From: an uncultured Sphingomonadaceae bacterium
GTDB lineage: Bacteria > Pseudomonadota > Alphaproteobacteria > Sphingomonadales > Sphingomonadaceae
Length of the DNA: 64,000 nt
Direction of reading: 5' to 3'
NCBI GenBank assembly: GCA_913060895.1
Contig: CAJXSN010000002.1
Span: 124,001-188,000 of the forward strand
Positions 1 to 9,700 of this stretch are shown in pieces. Under the pieces are notes generated by a model. That model was not told the DNA's origin and searched no databases. It saw nothing but the letters and a program-made list of their open reading frames with translations. How positions within the stretch are numbered: the stretch's first letter is position 1; each line of letters starts with the position of its first letter. A program made the translations under genes and the position numbers.

Positions 1-46
1 CCCACGGCGAGCGCTATCGCACGGTGGGCAGCTATAAGAAAGGGGG

Positions 47-1435
47 TCAATATGGGGGGCGCTTCAACCGATCCCCGCTATCGTGTGGCTTCGGCATTAT
101 CAAGCCGCAAAGCGCCGCAAATATAACGACAAGCGTCGTGGTACGCAGAGGATAATCGAAACTGCTGTGGATAAGCAAAACGAGTATTGCGAAAACCGCC
201 AGAACAGCGATCCGCTGAGATGTACCGTCACGGCCGATGCCTTGGCGCAGCACCTTGACTGCAGCCCAAGCCAAAATACCCAACCCAGCCAACATCAGAA
301 TAATACCAGGAAGCCCGGCCTCCAAGGCAATCTCCAGATATTCGTTATGCGCACTGTTAATGAATTTTGGCCCAACTTCGGCGAGAGGCTGTTTGGCTTT
401 ATAATAATCGACAAAACTTCCGATGCCGATCCCGAACGGCAACGTTTCACCAATGAAATCGATGGTACGCGGCCATATCAAAAAACGCATTTCGTCGTCG
501 CCTCCGAACCGCGAAAGTGTGGCGGCGAAAATACGATTTCCCGACAGCAAGGCGCCGGAACCTGCGGCGAATAGAAAAGCCACGAAACCAGCAATAATCG
601 CCAGTCCACGCTTCCCGAAATCTCCTACCTGACTGGTCACAATCGCCAACCAGGCCACCAGAGCCAATGCTAGACCTCCGCGTGAACCAGTTGCCAGAAC
701 TGCCAACACAAATACCCCGCTCAGCGCAGCAAGGATGCCCAAACGCATCCCCCGGCCCATGCTACCCATCCGCAAATGAGGTGAGCCCAGAACGGCGGCC
801 GTCGTTAACCAACCGACGATCATCAGATCAGCCTGATGGTTCCTGTTGGAGAAAAATCCAACTCCGAAGCCTCTGTTGGTCGCCGTATACATGTGCAAGG
901 TCGTGGTGCCGCCAGCATACTGCAACAGGCCGAGCACGGCGCTCAAGAGTGCTACCGCGCTTATGCCTAGGGCGATTTTTGCTCTCTGCGTTCCGTCCAT
1001 TCGGACAACAGCAGCAAAAATGGCGACCGGTGGGATCATCAAAAGAAGATTGTCGAACGCTTCATTCGGGACCAGTGTGAAAGGCCGCCAGCCATAGCCT
1101 AGCCCGAGCTCGCTTAGAACTTGCTGAGCCACTGGAACCGGATGCAGGAACTCCCATAGCACAAAAGGGAGCGGCAACAGGTGCAGGATAATCAGGCCAA
1201 ATATGGAAATGATAAGCCAATAAGATGCCCGAATTAACTGATTGCTAGGCGGCTTGCGCGCTTTGAATGTGGCAACAAGCAAAGCAATAGCGGCCAACTG
1301 CACAATCATTTCACGCACCGCACTACCGTTGCCTTGTCCGCCAAATAAAACCGCCAACGCGATAACGAATAAAGAGGCGAACACAGGCCCATCACGTGAG
1401 CCATCGTTACCTTTTGAGAATAATGCCTGATTCAT
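47..1435 (-). CDS. O-antigen ligase-like membrane protein
   Basis: A polytopic inner-membrane protein of about 462 residues with roughly ten hydrophobic segments. The C-terminal half has the sequence ATGSRGG followed, after further membrane spans, by SAHNEYLEIALEAGLPG, the arrangement typical of the O-antigen ligase/Wzy superfamily that joins or polymerises lipid-linked glycans at the periplasmic face. I chose the ATG at 1435 because the upstream in-frame TTG at 1549 would add 38 residues of non-membrane sequence. Members of this family act as lipid A-core ligases, polysaccharide polymerases or protein-O-glycosylases, and sequence alone does not decide which. No glycosyltransferase genes are nearby, so the substrate is unknown. 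Confidence 0.82.
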   Translation of the reverse strand: MNQALFSKGNDGSRDGPVFASLFVIALAVLFGGQGNGSAVREMIVQLAAIALLVATFKARKPPSNQLIRASYWLIISIFGLIILHLLPLPFVLWEFLHPVPVAQQVLSELGLGYGWRPFTLVPNEAFDNLLLMIPPVAIFAAVVRMDGTQRAKIALGISAVALLSAVLGLLQYAGGTTTLHMYTATNRGFGVGFFSNRNHQADLMIVGWLTTAAVLGSPHLRMGSMGRGMRLGILAALSGVFVLAVLATGSRGGLALALVAWLAIVTSQVGDFGKRGLAIIAGFVAFLFAAGSGALLSGNRIFAATLSRFGGDDEMRFLIWPRTIDFIGETLPFGIGIGSFVDYYKAKQPLAEVGPKFINSAHNEYLEIALEAGLPGIILMLAGLGILAWAAVKVLRQGIGRDGTSQRIAVLAVFAILVLLIHSSFDYPLRTTTLVVIFAALCGLIMPKPHDSGDRLKRPPY

Positions 1436-1562
1436 GGGGAGCGCTATAGGATGAGGCTTGTCTTCATGCCAGCACCACGTGCCCTTAAATGCCCGATCTA
1501 TCGTACCATCGGATGGAACGGGAACGATGGTTGGGGATTGAATGGGCAAAGGAACCTAAACC

Positions 1563-1721
1563 ATGCAAATTATCATTTTTATAGCCAGCATTCTCCTTCC
1601 ACCCTTGGGCGTCGCCCTGAAACACGGGCTGGACCGCGATTTTTGGATTAATCTTATCCTCACTATAATTCTCTTCGTGCCCGGCGTAGTTCACGCAATT
1701 TATGTTAACTTTGTTCGCTAA
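1563..1721 (+). CDS. YqaE/Pmp3 family small membrane protein
   Basis: A 52-residue protein beginning MQIIIFIASILLPPLGVALK. It has two hydrophobic hairpin segments with the LLPPLGVALK and LTIILFVPGVVHAIYV signatures of the YqaE/Pmp3 (UPF0057) proteolipid family, which in yeast and plants affects membrane potential and salt tolerance; bacterial roles are poorly defined. An AAGGA ribosome-binding sequence lies about ten bases before the ATG. The stop codon is eight bases before the ABC1-kinase start, so the two genes are probably co-transcribed. Confidence 0.85.
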   Translation: MQIIIFIASILLPPLGVALKHGLDRDFWINLILTIILFVPGVVHAIYVNFVR

Positions 1722-1729
1722 TACGTAAT

Positions 1730-3076
1730 TTGGCTGAACGGGACCGGAAAGATCGCCACCGTGCGGTACCAAGCGGGCGCATTGCCCGGATGGCAGGTTT
1801 TGGCAGGTTGGCTGGCGGCGTGGCCGGATCGGTCTTGGGCGAAGGCGCGCGGCGGATGGCAGCGGGCGATCGGCCCACTATAAACGAATTACTCCTGACA
1901 CCAGCCAATGCTTCTCGCCTTGCCGACCGACTGTCCCACCTACGTGGAGCAGCCATGAAACTGGGCCAGATGATCAGTATGGATGCTGGCGACATGCTCT
2001 CGCCAGAACTTTCGAGTATCTTCGCATCTCTGCGCGACCGGGCCGATTTCATGCCTGCCCGACAGCTGGATAAAGTGCTGGCCGAACAATGGGGCAAGGA
2101 TTGGCGCAAGCAATTCCGCCGCTTCGAACCGCGACCGGTTGCCGCAGCAAGTATCGGGCAGGTCCATCGCGCCCTGACCCGTGACGGACGCAAGCTGGCG
2201 ATCAAAGTGCAATATCCCGGTGTGGCAAACAGCATTGATAGCGATGTGGATAATGTCGCCACATTGCTGAAGGTTTCTGGCCTGCTGCCAAAAGAACTGG
2301 ATATCGCACCTCTACTGGCTGCTGCAAAACAGCAATTGCATGAAGAAGCGGACTATCGGCGAGAAGGCGAACAGATGCAGCTCTATGCGGCGCGTTTGCA
2401 GGGCAACGCTGACTTTATCGTACCCAGGCTTGACAGTGAACTCACGTGTGACCGCATTTTGGCGATGAGTTTCGAGGACGGAATTCCTATCGAAAGCCTT
2501 GTGGACGAACCGCAGGAACTGCGCGATACAGTGTTTGAGCGGTGCATTCGTTTGGTAGCGCGCGAACTGTTTGAATTTCAGGTGATGCAGACAGACCCGA
2601 ATTTTGCGAATTTCAGATACAAGCGCGGGGAGAGTGGGCAACCCGGGCAAGTCGTTCTGCTAGACTTTGGCGCAACACGAGATGTCGCGCCCGATATCGT
2701 TCAGGCATATCGCCGTCTAATGGAAGCCGGGCTATTAAGCGACACCGATGGCATCCGAACAGAAGCAGTAGCGGCCGGCTTCATGAGCTCTGCGGTTATC
2801 GAAAGGCATTCCAACCGAGTTAACAGGATGATCTGTATCATCACCAACGAAATGAGTGCCGATGCTCCCTTCGATTTCGGAGATCGCAGGTTTGTTCCTC
2901 TCCTTAGAAACGAAGGAATGGAAATCGCCAAAGACCGTGCAACCTGGCACCTGCCTCCGGCCGAAACTCTTTTCGTGCAACGAAAAATCAGCGGCACGGC
3001 TTTGCTCGGCGCTCGACTAAAAGCCAAGGCCAACGTTCGCCGCATCATCGAGGAAACATTGCAAAATACGGTGTGA
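1730..3076 (+). CDS. COQ8/ADCK3-type ABC1 family kinase-like protein
   Basis: A 448-residue atypical kinase-fold protein of the ABC1/UbiB family. Visible motifs are the KLGQ motif (residues 77-80), the alanine-rich nucleotide loop VAAASIGQVH (about 137-146), the lysine of LAIKVQYPG (159), the EADY motif (206-209), the catalytic-loop variant QTDPNFANF, and the metal-binding LLDFGATRD. The DPNxxNF form resembles mitochondrial COQ8/ADCK3 more than the HxDxHPGN form of enterobacterial UbiB. Family members support ubiquinone biosynthesis by ATPase activity on the membrane-associated Coq complex. The start is a TTG just downstream of the YqaE-like gene; a later start is possible. Confidence 0.85.
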   Translation: MAERDRKDRHRAVPSGRIARMAGFGRLAGGVAGSVLGEGARRMAAGDRPTINELLLTPANASRLADRLSHLRGAAMKLGQMISMDAGDMLSPELSSIFASLRDRADFMPARQLDKVLAEQWGKDWRKQFRRFEPRPVAAASIGQVHRALTRDGRKLAIKVQYPGVANSIDSDVDNVATLLKVSGLLPKELDIAPLLAAAKQQLHEEADYRREGEQMQLYAARLQGNADFIVPRLDSELTCDRILAMSFEDGIPIESLVDEPQELRDTVFERCIRLVARELFEFQVMQTDPNFANFRYKRGESGQPGQVVLLDFGATRDVAPDIVQAYRRLMEAGLLSDTDGIRTEAVAAGFMSSAVIERHSNRVNRMICIITNEMSADAPFDFGDRRFVPLLRNEGMEIAKDRATWHLPPAETLFVQRKISGTALLGARLKAKANVRRIIEETLQNTV

Positions 3077-3132
3077 CCCGCCAGCAATTTTGTCTAAAAA
3101 CCACCGTTGGACAGCCACATTACGGAACCATC

Positions 3133-3261
3133 ATGACACACAAGACTGTTGCTATTCTCGTTATTAGCGCTGCGCTGGTTACCCTCACCGCTTGCAATAC
3201 GGTAAAAGGCATTGGCCGCGATATTGAGTCGGTTGGCGAAGCAGGCGACCGCGCAATCTGA
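3133..3261 (+). CDS. entericidin A/B-like small lipoprotein
   Basis: A 42-residue secreted lipoprotein. The N-terminus is a short signal sequence ending in the lipobox LTAC, and the mature part NTVKGIGRDIESVGEAGDRA matches the entericidin family pattern (NTVxGxGxDIxxxGxAI). Entericidins are small envelope lipoproteins, some acting as an antidote/bacteriolysis pair in Escherichia coli; in alphaproteobacteria single copies of unknown role are common. The ATG at 3133 was preferred over an upstream in-frame codon because it puts the hydrophobic segment directly at the N-terminus. Confidence 0.8.
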   Translation: MTHKTVAILVISAALVTLTACNTVKGIGRDIESVGEAGDRAI

Positions 3262-3302
3262 AGTATATGCAGCCGCTGTCCACCCTGGCTGCACGAACAG
3301 CT

Positions 3303-3757
3303 TTGCTGCGCAGCAATCCAGTGGTCGATATGCTCCTCTAGCACGTCGAGATGTACCGCGCCATTTTCCAGCGCCGCATCATGGAACGCCCTTAGATCAA
3401 ACTCTGCACCCAATACTTCCTCTGCTCTGGTGCGGAGTTCGCGGATTTTCAGCTACCGATCTCAGCGCCTGCAACCGCCCGATATAGCTTTCGTAATCTG
3501 CTGCGTTGAATAGTGGTGAGCTACTGGGAAGCGAGGCGAGCCATGTGAACCAGCCGCCGCGATTGGTGAAAATCGTATAGCGGTTTTGATCGAAATCGGC
3601 ACCAGCAAGATCGCCCTCAAAGCTGCGATTCAGAATCGCATAATCGACCTGCATGTCGGCGGGCAAACCGGATTCTTCAATTGCCTCCAACCGGGCCCGC
3701 GAGTGCGGGCGGAATTATGGCGGTAGAAAGGGCAAGTGCGGATAGAAAATAGCGCAT
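3303..3757 (-). pseudogene. DUF885 family peptidase-like gene, decayed remnant
   Basis: Three fragments of one DUF885-type secreted protein lie in order on the minus strand. From 3757 a signal peptide (MRYFLSALALSTAIIPPALA) soon meets a stop. From about 3690 another frame gives the family's N-terminal region, including FTNRGGWFTWLASLP and ADYESYIGRLQAL. From about 3452 a third frame gives the extreme C-terminal region, LKIRELRTRAEE and FDLRAFHDAALENG, ending near WIAAQ. Intact members are roughly 600 residues, so most of the catalytic core has been deleted. The C-terminal frame runs into the entericidin-like gene without a clear original stop. Confidence 0.8.
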
Positions 3758-3831
3758 TGGTTATGTCTCCCCGTGTTTGTGTGCCATTGCCCTATTGCGT
3801 GAGGTATGGCCGGTCCAGTATCCGTTCCGTC

Positions 3832-4308
3832 ATGACCCAGCGCCCCGCCGTTCTGTTCGTTTGCCTTGGCAATATCTGTCGTTCTCCTCTGGCCGAGGCT
3901 GCTTTTCGCAAACGGTCCGCAGAGGCTGGCCTGTGTGTCGATGCGGACAGCGCGGGCACAGCCGATTATCATGTCGGCTCACCGCCCGACCCACGCAGCA
4001 TTGCGGAGGCATCTCTGCACGGTGCCGACATTTCAAACTACGCCGGGCGGCAACTTCATATGCGCGACTTTCTGCGCTTCACCCACATTCTGGCGCTGGA
4101 TCATTCCAATCTGGCGGATGTTCAGGCGCTTGCTCCACCTGATGCTACTGCACGCATAGGGTTACTGATGGACGCCGTAGAAGACGGGAAAAATGCAGCA
4201 GTGGCTGATCCGTATCATGGCAATCAAGATGCATTCGCTGAGACGTGGAACGATGTTGATCGCGCGGCTCGGGCGCTTGTGGAGAGATTCATGCGAGCGG
4301 TTATCTAG
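3832..4308 (+). CDS. low-molecular-weight protein-tyrosine phosphatase
   Basis: A 158-residue cytoplasmic phosphatase. The P-loop CLGNICRS (Cys11 to Arg17-Ser18) is at the N-terminus, and the general-acid aspartate lies in ADPYHG (Asp126), the expected arrangement for the LMW-PTP family. Bacterial relatives dephosphorylate tyrosine kinases controlling polysaccharide export or act on other phosphoproteins. No cognate kinase is adjacent. The ATG at 3832 is chosen because the P-loop normally starts within about ten residues of the N-terminus. The stop codon overlaps the recG stop codon on the opposite strand. Confidence 0.92.
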   Translation: MTQRPAVLFVCLGNICRSPLAEAAFRKRSAEAGLCVDADSAGTADYHVGSPPDPRSIAEASLHGADISNYAGRQLHMRDFLRFTHILALDHSNLADVQALAPPDATARIGLLMDAVEDGKNAAVADPYHGNQDAFAETWNDVDRAARALVERFMRAVI

Positions 4309-6368
4309 CCTCCTCGGAGCAGCTGCACTCCCCAGTCACGCTCCATCAAATACAGCAAAGTGCGTGCGGCTTGTCCTCTGGGCGTCGACAACCCGCCATC
4401 GCGCTCAACCAGAAGACGTGCGTCATCGTGGGCGACCGGAAGCCATTTTTGTATCTGATCCAACGTAGCGATGCGGAAGGGTGTATCACCCGATTGCCGC
4501 GTGCCGAGCAGTTCGCCACCGCCACGTAATTCCAGATCTTCCTCGGCAATACGGAAACCGTCCTGCGTTTCGCGCATAAGGGCGAGACGTTTCTTGCTTG
4601 TTTCGGACAAAGTTTCACCACGTAGCAGCAAGCAGACCGATTTCTCACTCCCCCGCCCTACACGTCCGCGCAGCTGGTGCAGCTGAGCTAGCCCAAACCG
4701 CTCTGCCTGCTCTATAACCATCAGCGTGGCGGCAGGCACATCCACCCCTACTTCGATCACAGTTGTCGCAATCAAAAGCTTTGCTTCTCCGCTAGAGAAG
4801 CGTTTCATTGCAGCATCCTTCTGATCGGGAGGCAATTGGCCGTGAACCAGCACCACCGCCTCGCCAAACTGCTTTGTCAGCGCAGCATAACGCGCTTCTG
4901 CGGCGGCGATATCCAGGGTTTCGCTCTCATTTACCATCGGGCAAACCCAATAGGCCTGCTGGCTTGTGTCCAGATGCCGTGCGACGCCGTCTACAACCTC
5001 GTCCATCCGCGCTTGGGGAAACACTCGCGTGTCTATAGCTTGCCTACCTGGAGGTAGCTCGTCCAAACGGCTGACTTCCATCTCGCCATATTGGGCCAGT
5101 GTCAGTGTGCGGGGAATGGGTGTCGCGGTCATGGCAAGAGTATGCGGGGTGGTCTTGCCTTTCTTTGCCAGCATCAACCGCTGGGCGACACCAAAGCGGT
5201 GCTGCTCGTCAATGACCACCAGGCCAAGATCGTTGTAAGTCACCGTATCCTGAAAAATCGCGTGAGTGCCGACAACCATCTGGATAGTGCCATCCATCAG
5301 CCCCATCAAAATACCTTCCCGCCCGCGTCCTTTGTCCCGTCCGGTCAAAAGAGCGATCTCCACACCTGTAGGCGCAAGCATCGTGCGTAATGTTTCGAAA
5401 TGCTGGCGAGCCAGAATTTCCGTCGGCGCCAGTAACGCCGCCTGAGCTCCTGCCTCGACCGCTATCAACATCGCTTCTAGAGCGACCACCGTTTTACCTG
5501 CGCCCACATCCCCCTGAAGCAAACGCAACATCGGCGATATTTGTGCCATATCGCCTGCAATCTCCCGATTGGAGCGTTCCTGCGCTCCAGTCAGAGGGAA
5601 AGGCAATTGCAATCTGTCTCGCAAAGAACCGTCACCCACCAATGCGCGGCCCTTGCGCTGGCGATTGTCAGCCCGGACCAGCATCAGCGCCAGTGAGTTT
5701 GCCAGCAATTCGTCATAAGCGAGCCGGTCACGCGCAACGGCATTGTCGCTTTTATGTCCCAGCTTCAGGGCATCGGCCCATCCCGGCCAACCTTCCCGAT
5801 CAAAAAGTGCAGGCTCAATCCATTCCGCCAAATCCGGCAATTTCGCCAATGACTGAGCCACCAGCCCGGCCACCTTTGGCTGGGTCAGTCCCTCGGCCAA
5901 CGCATAGACCGGTTCGCACAGACGCTGCAGTGTCCCGCCGCCTTCTTCCAAGACATGATCAGGATGCACGATTTGCAACATATCGCCATATCGGTCGAGC
6001 CGGCCTGCCACCCACCGTGTTTCACCCACTGGCAGCAATTTTTTGCCGGTATAAGACGCGCGCCCGAAATAGGTGACGGCGATGATATTACCGGCTGCAT
6101 CCTGCGCTAGAATACGATACGGCCCGCGCCCCTGACTGAACGGCGCTTTATGCTCTGTAGGAGTAAGCTGGAGGATAATCTGCTCGCCTTCACCCGCTTC
6201 GTCCACATTTCCCACTGCGCGCCGCGTTACGAAGCGTTCGGGCAAGTGATAGGCAAGATCGCGCACCCGCGTCAGACCAAGCCGGTCCAGAGGCTTTTTA
6301 AGCTTCGGCCCCACGCCGTCCAACGTGTGAACTTCGGCAAACAAAGGATTGAGTTTATCAGGGCGCAT
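4305..6368 (-). CDS. recG: ATP-dependent DNA helicase RecG
   Basis: A 687-residue superfamily-2 helicase that remodels stalled replication forks and branch-migrates Holliday junctions. Domains in order are an N-terminal HhH-like segment (DGVGPKLKKPLDRLG, 17-31), the OB-fold wedge domain (about 60-145), the Walker A QGDVGAGKT (285-293), the DEQH box (387-390), TATPIPRT (414-421), and a C-terminal helicase lobe with QLRGRVGRG. Length and order match typical RecG. Mfd, a related translocase, is encoded about 400 bases away on the other strand beyond sdhE. Confidence 0.97.
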   Translation of the reverse strand: MRPDKLNPLFAEVHTLDGVGPKLKKPLDRLGLTRVRDLAYHLPERFVTRRAVGNVDEAGEGEQIILQLTPTEHKAPFSQGRGPYRILAQDAAGNIIAVTYFGRASYTGKKLLPVGETRWVAGRLDRYGDMLQIVHPDHVLEEGGGTLQRLCEPVYALAEGLTQPKVAGLVAQSLAKLPDLAEWIEPALFDREGWPGWADALKLGHKSDNAVARDRLAYDELLANSLALMLVRADNRQRKGRALVGDGSLRDRLQLPFPLTGAQERSNREIAGDMAQISPMLRLLQGDVGAGKTVVALEAMLIAVEAGAQAALLAPTEILARQHFETLRTMLAPTGVEIALLTGRDKGRGREGILMGLMDGTIQMVVGTHAIFQDTVTYNDLGLVVIDEQHRFGVAQRLMLAKKGKTTPHTLAMTATPIPRTLTLAQYGEMEVSRLDELPPGRQAIDTRVFPQARMDEVVDGVARHLDTSQQAYWVCPMVNESETLDIAAAEARYAALTKQFGEAVVLVHGQLPPDQKDAAMKRFSSGEAKLLIATTVIEVGVDVPAATLMVIEQAERFGLAQLHQLRGRVGRGSEKSVCLLLRGETLSETSKKRLALMRETQDGFRIAEEDLELRGGGELLGTRQSGDTPFRIATLDQIQKWLPVAHDDARLLVERDGGLSTPRGQAARTLLYLMERDWGVQLLRGG

Positions 6369-6423
6369 AGACCACAGCCTATAGCCTGTTGCGCGAGGTT
6401 TTCGAGTGGCCTAACCGCTGCCC

Positions 6424-6702
6424 ATGGCACAAACCCTTACAACCGAAGCCAGACTGGCCCGAGCAAAGTTCCGCGCTTGGCATCGCGGCACACGTGAAGC
6501 GGATTATATGATCGGCGGCTTTCTGGACTATTATTCCGAAGCGTGGACAGAAGCCGACCTATCTTGGTTCGAGACTTTGCTGGACGAGGACGATGTGGAC
6601 ATCATGGCATGGGCGTTGGGTACGCAGCCCATACCCGATGCCTTTATCGGCCCCCAAATGGACGCCATGCGCAAGCTCGATTACGTTGAAATTCCCCGGT
6701 GA
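6424..6702 (+). CDS. sdhE: FAD assembly factor SdhE
   Basis: A 92-residue protein of the SdhE/Sdh5 (DUF339) family, which promotes covalent attachment of FAD to the flavoprotein subunit of succinate dehydrogenase. The diagnostic RGxxE sequence is present as RGTREAD (21-27), followed by the helical stretch typical of the five-helix bundle. It starts 55 bases from the recG start codon on the opposite strand, so the two share a short divergent promoter region. mfd begins 52 bases downstream on the same strand. Confidence 0.93.
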   Translation: MAQTLTTEARLARAKFRAWHRGTREADYMIGGFLDYYSEAWTEADLSWFETLLDEDDVDIMAWALGTQPIPDAFIGPQMDAMRKLDYVEIPR

Positions 6703-6754
6703 ATATTGCACGGGCAGCGGGAACACTTCCCCCCGTCCTGCGCTAGCTGCAACT

Positions 6755-9700
6755 ATGCCCGATCTCTCCCGTATATTGAAGGCCGATGCCCCCCTCACCC
6801 TCGCCAGCGTAGCTCGCGGGGCGCAGCCACTGGTGATGGCCGATCTTGCGCGCGCAGCCAAAGGGCGCGCTGTTTTCATCGCGCCGGACGAAAATGCCAT
6901 GCGGTCAGTGGCAGAGGCAGCGCGATTTTTCGCCCCGGAATTGCAGGTTCTGGAATTCCCGGCATGGGATTGCCTGCCCTATGACCGGGCCAGCCCTGCC
7001 CTGTCGATCAGCGCTGCCCGGCTGTCCACTCTGCACGATTTGCAGGCAGGCAAGGCCGGGTCCCAACTGATCGTCACTACTGTTAACGCCGCGCTCCAAC
7101 GGGTTCTCACTCCATTCCGCATACGCGAGAGCGTGCGCGAGCTGAAGCCCGGTTTCGAGATAGGTCATGCCAGTCTTTCCTCGCTGCTCAGCAGACAAGG
7201 TTATACCCGGTCGGATACGGTGGTGGATCACGGCGAATACGCCATGCGCGGGTCTATCGTCGATATCTTCCCTTCCGGCCTCGATCAGGGGCTGCGGCTC
7301 GATTTCTTCGGTGACGAACTGGAATCGCTGCGACTGTTCGACCCTTCGACACAGCGGACCACCGGCACGCTGGATCGCTTTCTACTGCTGCCCGCCAGCG
7401 AGGCTTTGCTGGACGACGATAACATTAAGCGTTTCCGCAGCCGTTACCGCGAACAATTTGGCGCCGCTGCTACACAAGATCCTCTTTACGAAGCCGTTAG
7501 CGATGGGCGCCGTCTGGCCGGCATGGAGCATTGGCTGCCGTTGTTCGAAGAGCGATTGGTAACATTGTTCGACCATCTAAGCCCCGACGATGCGATGGTG
7601 ATCGACAACGCTGCGATTCCTGCGGGTGAAGAACGCCTGTCCGATATTGCTGATTACCGCGAAGCCCGGACCAATGCGACGGGTCAGGCGAAAGGTGGCT
7701 ACCGCCCGCTCGACGCAGAGACGTTGTATCTGGGCCAGGCTGAATGGCAGCGCGCGTTGCTTGCCGTCCCAATCCATCGCACCGTTATTTTCGCAGAGCC
7801 GGAGAGCGAGAGCGTTCTTGACTTCGGGTTCAATTCGGCTCGCGATTTTGCGCCCGAGAGGGCTCGCGGAGATAACATCTACGAATCTGCTGCAAAACAT
7901 CTGGGTGCACTGGCCAAAATAAAGAAGCGGTCGATCCTCGCTACATACTCCGAAGGATCACGTAGCCGGATTTCCTCTATTCTGTCAGAAGCAGGTGCGG
8001 AAACCCTGCTTGCCAACAGCTGGCAGGATGCATTGGGCAAGGCCGCGAAAGGTAAGACCGTAGCGCTTGTACTCCCGCTGGAAACCGGTTTCTCCAATGA
8101 AGAGCTGGAGCTTCTGACCGAGCAGGATGTGCTGGGAGACAGGCTGGTTCGGCGCAAGAAACGGCGGAAGGATTCCGATGCGTTTCTGGCTGAAATTCAG
8201 GCGCTCAATCGCGGTGATCTGGTCGTCCATATAGAGCACGGGATCGGCAGATATCTCGGCCTCGAGCCCATCGCCGCAGGCAAGAGCAAACATGACTGTG
8301 TGATGCTGGAATATGCCGGCGCTGATAAGCTGTATATTCCTGTAGAGAATATCGACGTTCTCACCCGTTACGGCAGTAGCGATCAAGCAGTCGCTCTCGA
8401 TCGGCTGGGCGGAGAAGCGTGGCAGCGGCGACGGGCCAAACTGCGTGAACGCATTCAGGCCATCGCCGGCGAATTGATGAAAACGGCAGCTTCGCGCGCC
8501 TTGAGAAAAGCACCTGTGCTGGAGGCTGAAGAGGCAGGCTACAACCAGTTCCTGGACCGCTTTCCATGGGAAGAAACTGAGGATCAAGAACGCGCCATCG
8601 GGGATGTGCTACGCGATCTGGAGAGCGGACGCCCGATGGACCGGCTCGTTTGCGGCGATGTCGGCTTCGGCAAGACCGAAGTTGCTCTGCGCGCCGCGTT
8701 CGTCGCAGCAATGAACGGTCAACAGGTGGCGATAGTTGCACCCACCACCCTGCTCGCTCGCCAGCATTACCAGAATTTCACTGAACGCTTCGCAGGGTTC
8801 CCTCTAAAAATCGGACGCCTGTCACGTCTTGTTCCCTCAACAGAAATGAAGGAAACGCGTGATGCGATCGATAGCGGCGATATCGACATTGTAATTGGCA
8901 CCCATGCAATCCTGTCGAAATCCACCAGCTTCAAAAACCTCGGCCTTGTCATCGTTGACGAAGAGCAAAGGTTTGGCGTCACCCATAAGGAAAAGCTGAA
9001 GCAACTGCGCGCCGATGTGCATATGCTCACGCTAACGGCCACACCAATCCCGCGGACACTGCAAATGGCCATGACCGGTCTGCGTGAACTCAGCACTATC
9101 CAGACCCCGCCTGTCGACCGGCTAGCGGTGCGTACATACGTCATGGAGTGGGACGATATGGTGATGCGCGAGGCACTTTTGCGCGAACATCACCGCGGCG
9201 GGCAAAGCTTCATCGTCGTCCCGCGCATTTCCGACATGGAAATGCTGGAAGACTGGCTACGCGAACACGTGCCGGAAGTTAAAATTGTTACCGCACACGG
9301 CCAGATGGGCGCTGGTCAGGTTGAGGAGCGGATGAGCGCCTTCTACGAAAAGAAATACGATGTGCTTCTTTCGACCACCATTGTGGAAAGCGGGCTGGAT
9401 ATTCCCGCTGCCAACACCATCATCATCCACCGTGCGGACCGCTTTGGCCTTGCCCAGCTGTATCAGCTGAGGGGCCGTGTCGGACGTGCCAAGCTGCGCG
9501 CATACGCCTATCTCACATATGGCGGAGACACCCAGCTTTCCGAAGTGGCCGAGAAACGTTTGAAAGTGCTGGGCGACCTCGACTCGCTGGGCGCAGGGTT
9601 CCAGCTGGCAAGCCACGATCTCGATATCCGCGGTGCTGGTAATCTGGTTGGTGACGAGCAATCGGGCCATATCCGCGAGGTCGGCTTCGAACTTTATCAG

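Noticed and set aside
1-46. Possible 3' end of a plus-strand gene entering from the left edge
   Set aside because: All three plus frames are open at the edge. One closes at 35-37, the others at 124-126 and 153-155, and 46 bases carry too little signal to choose or name a product.
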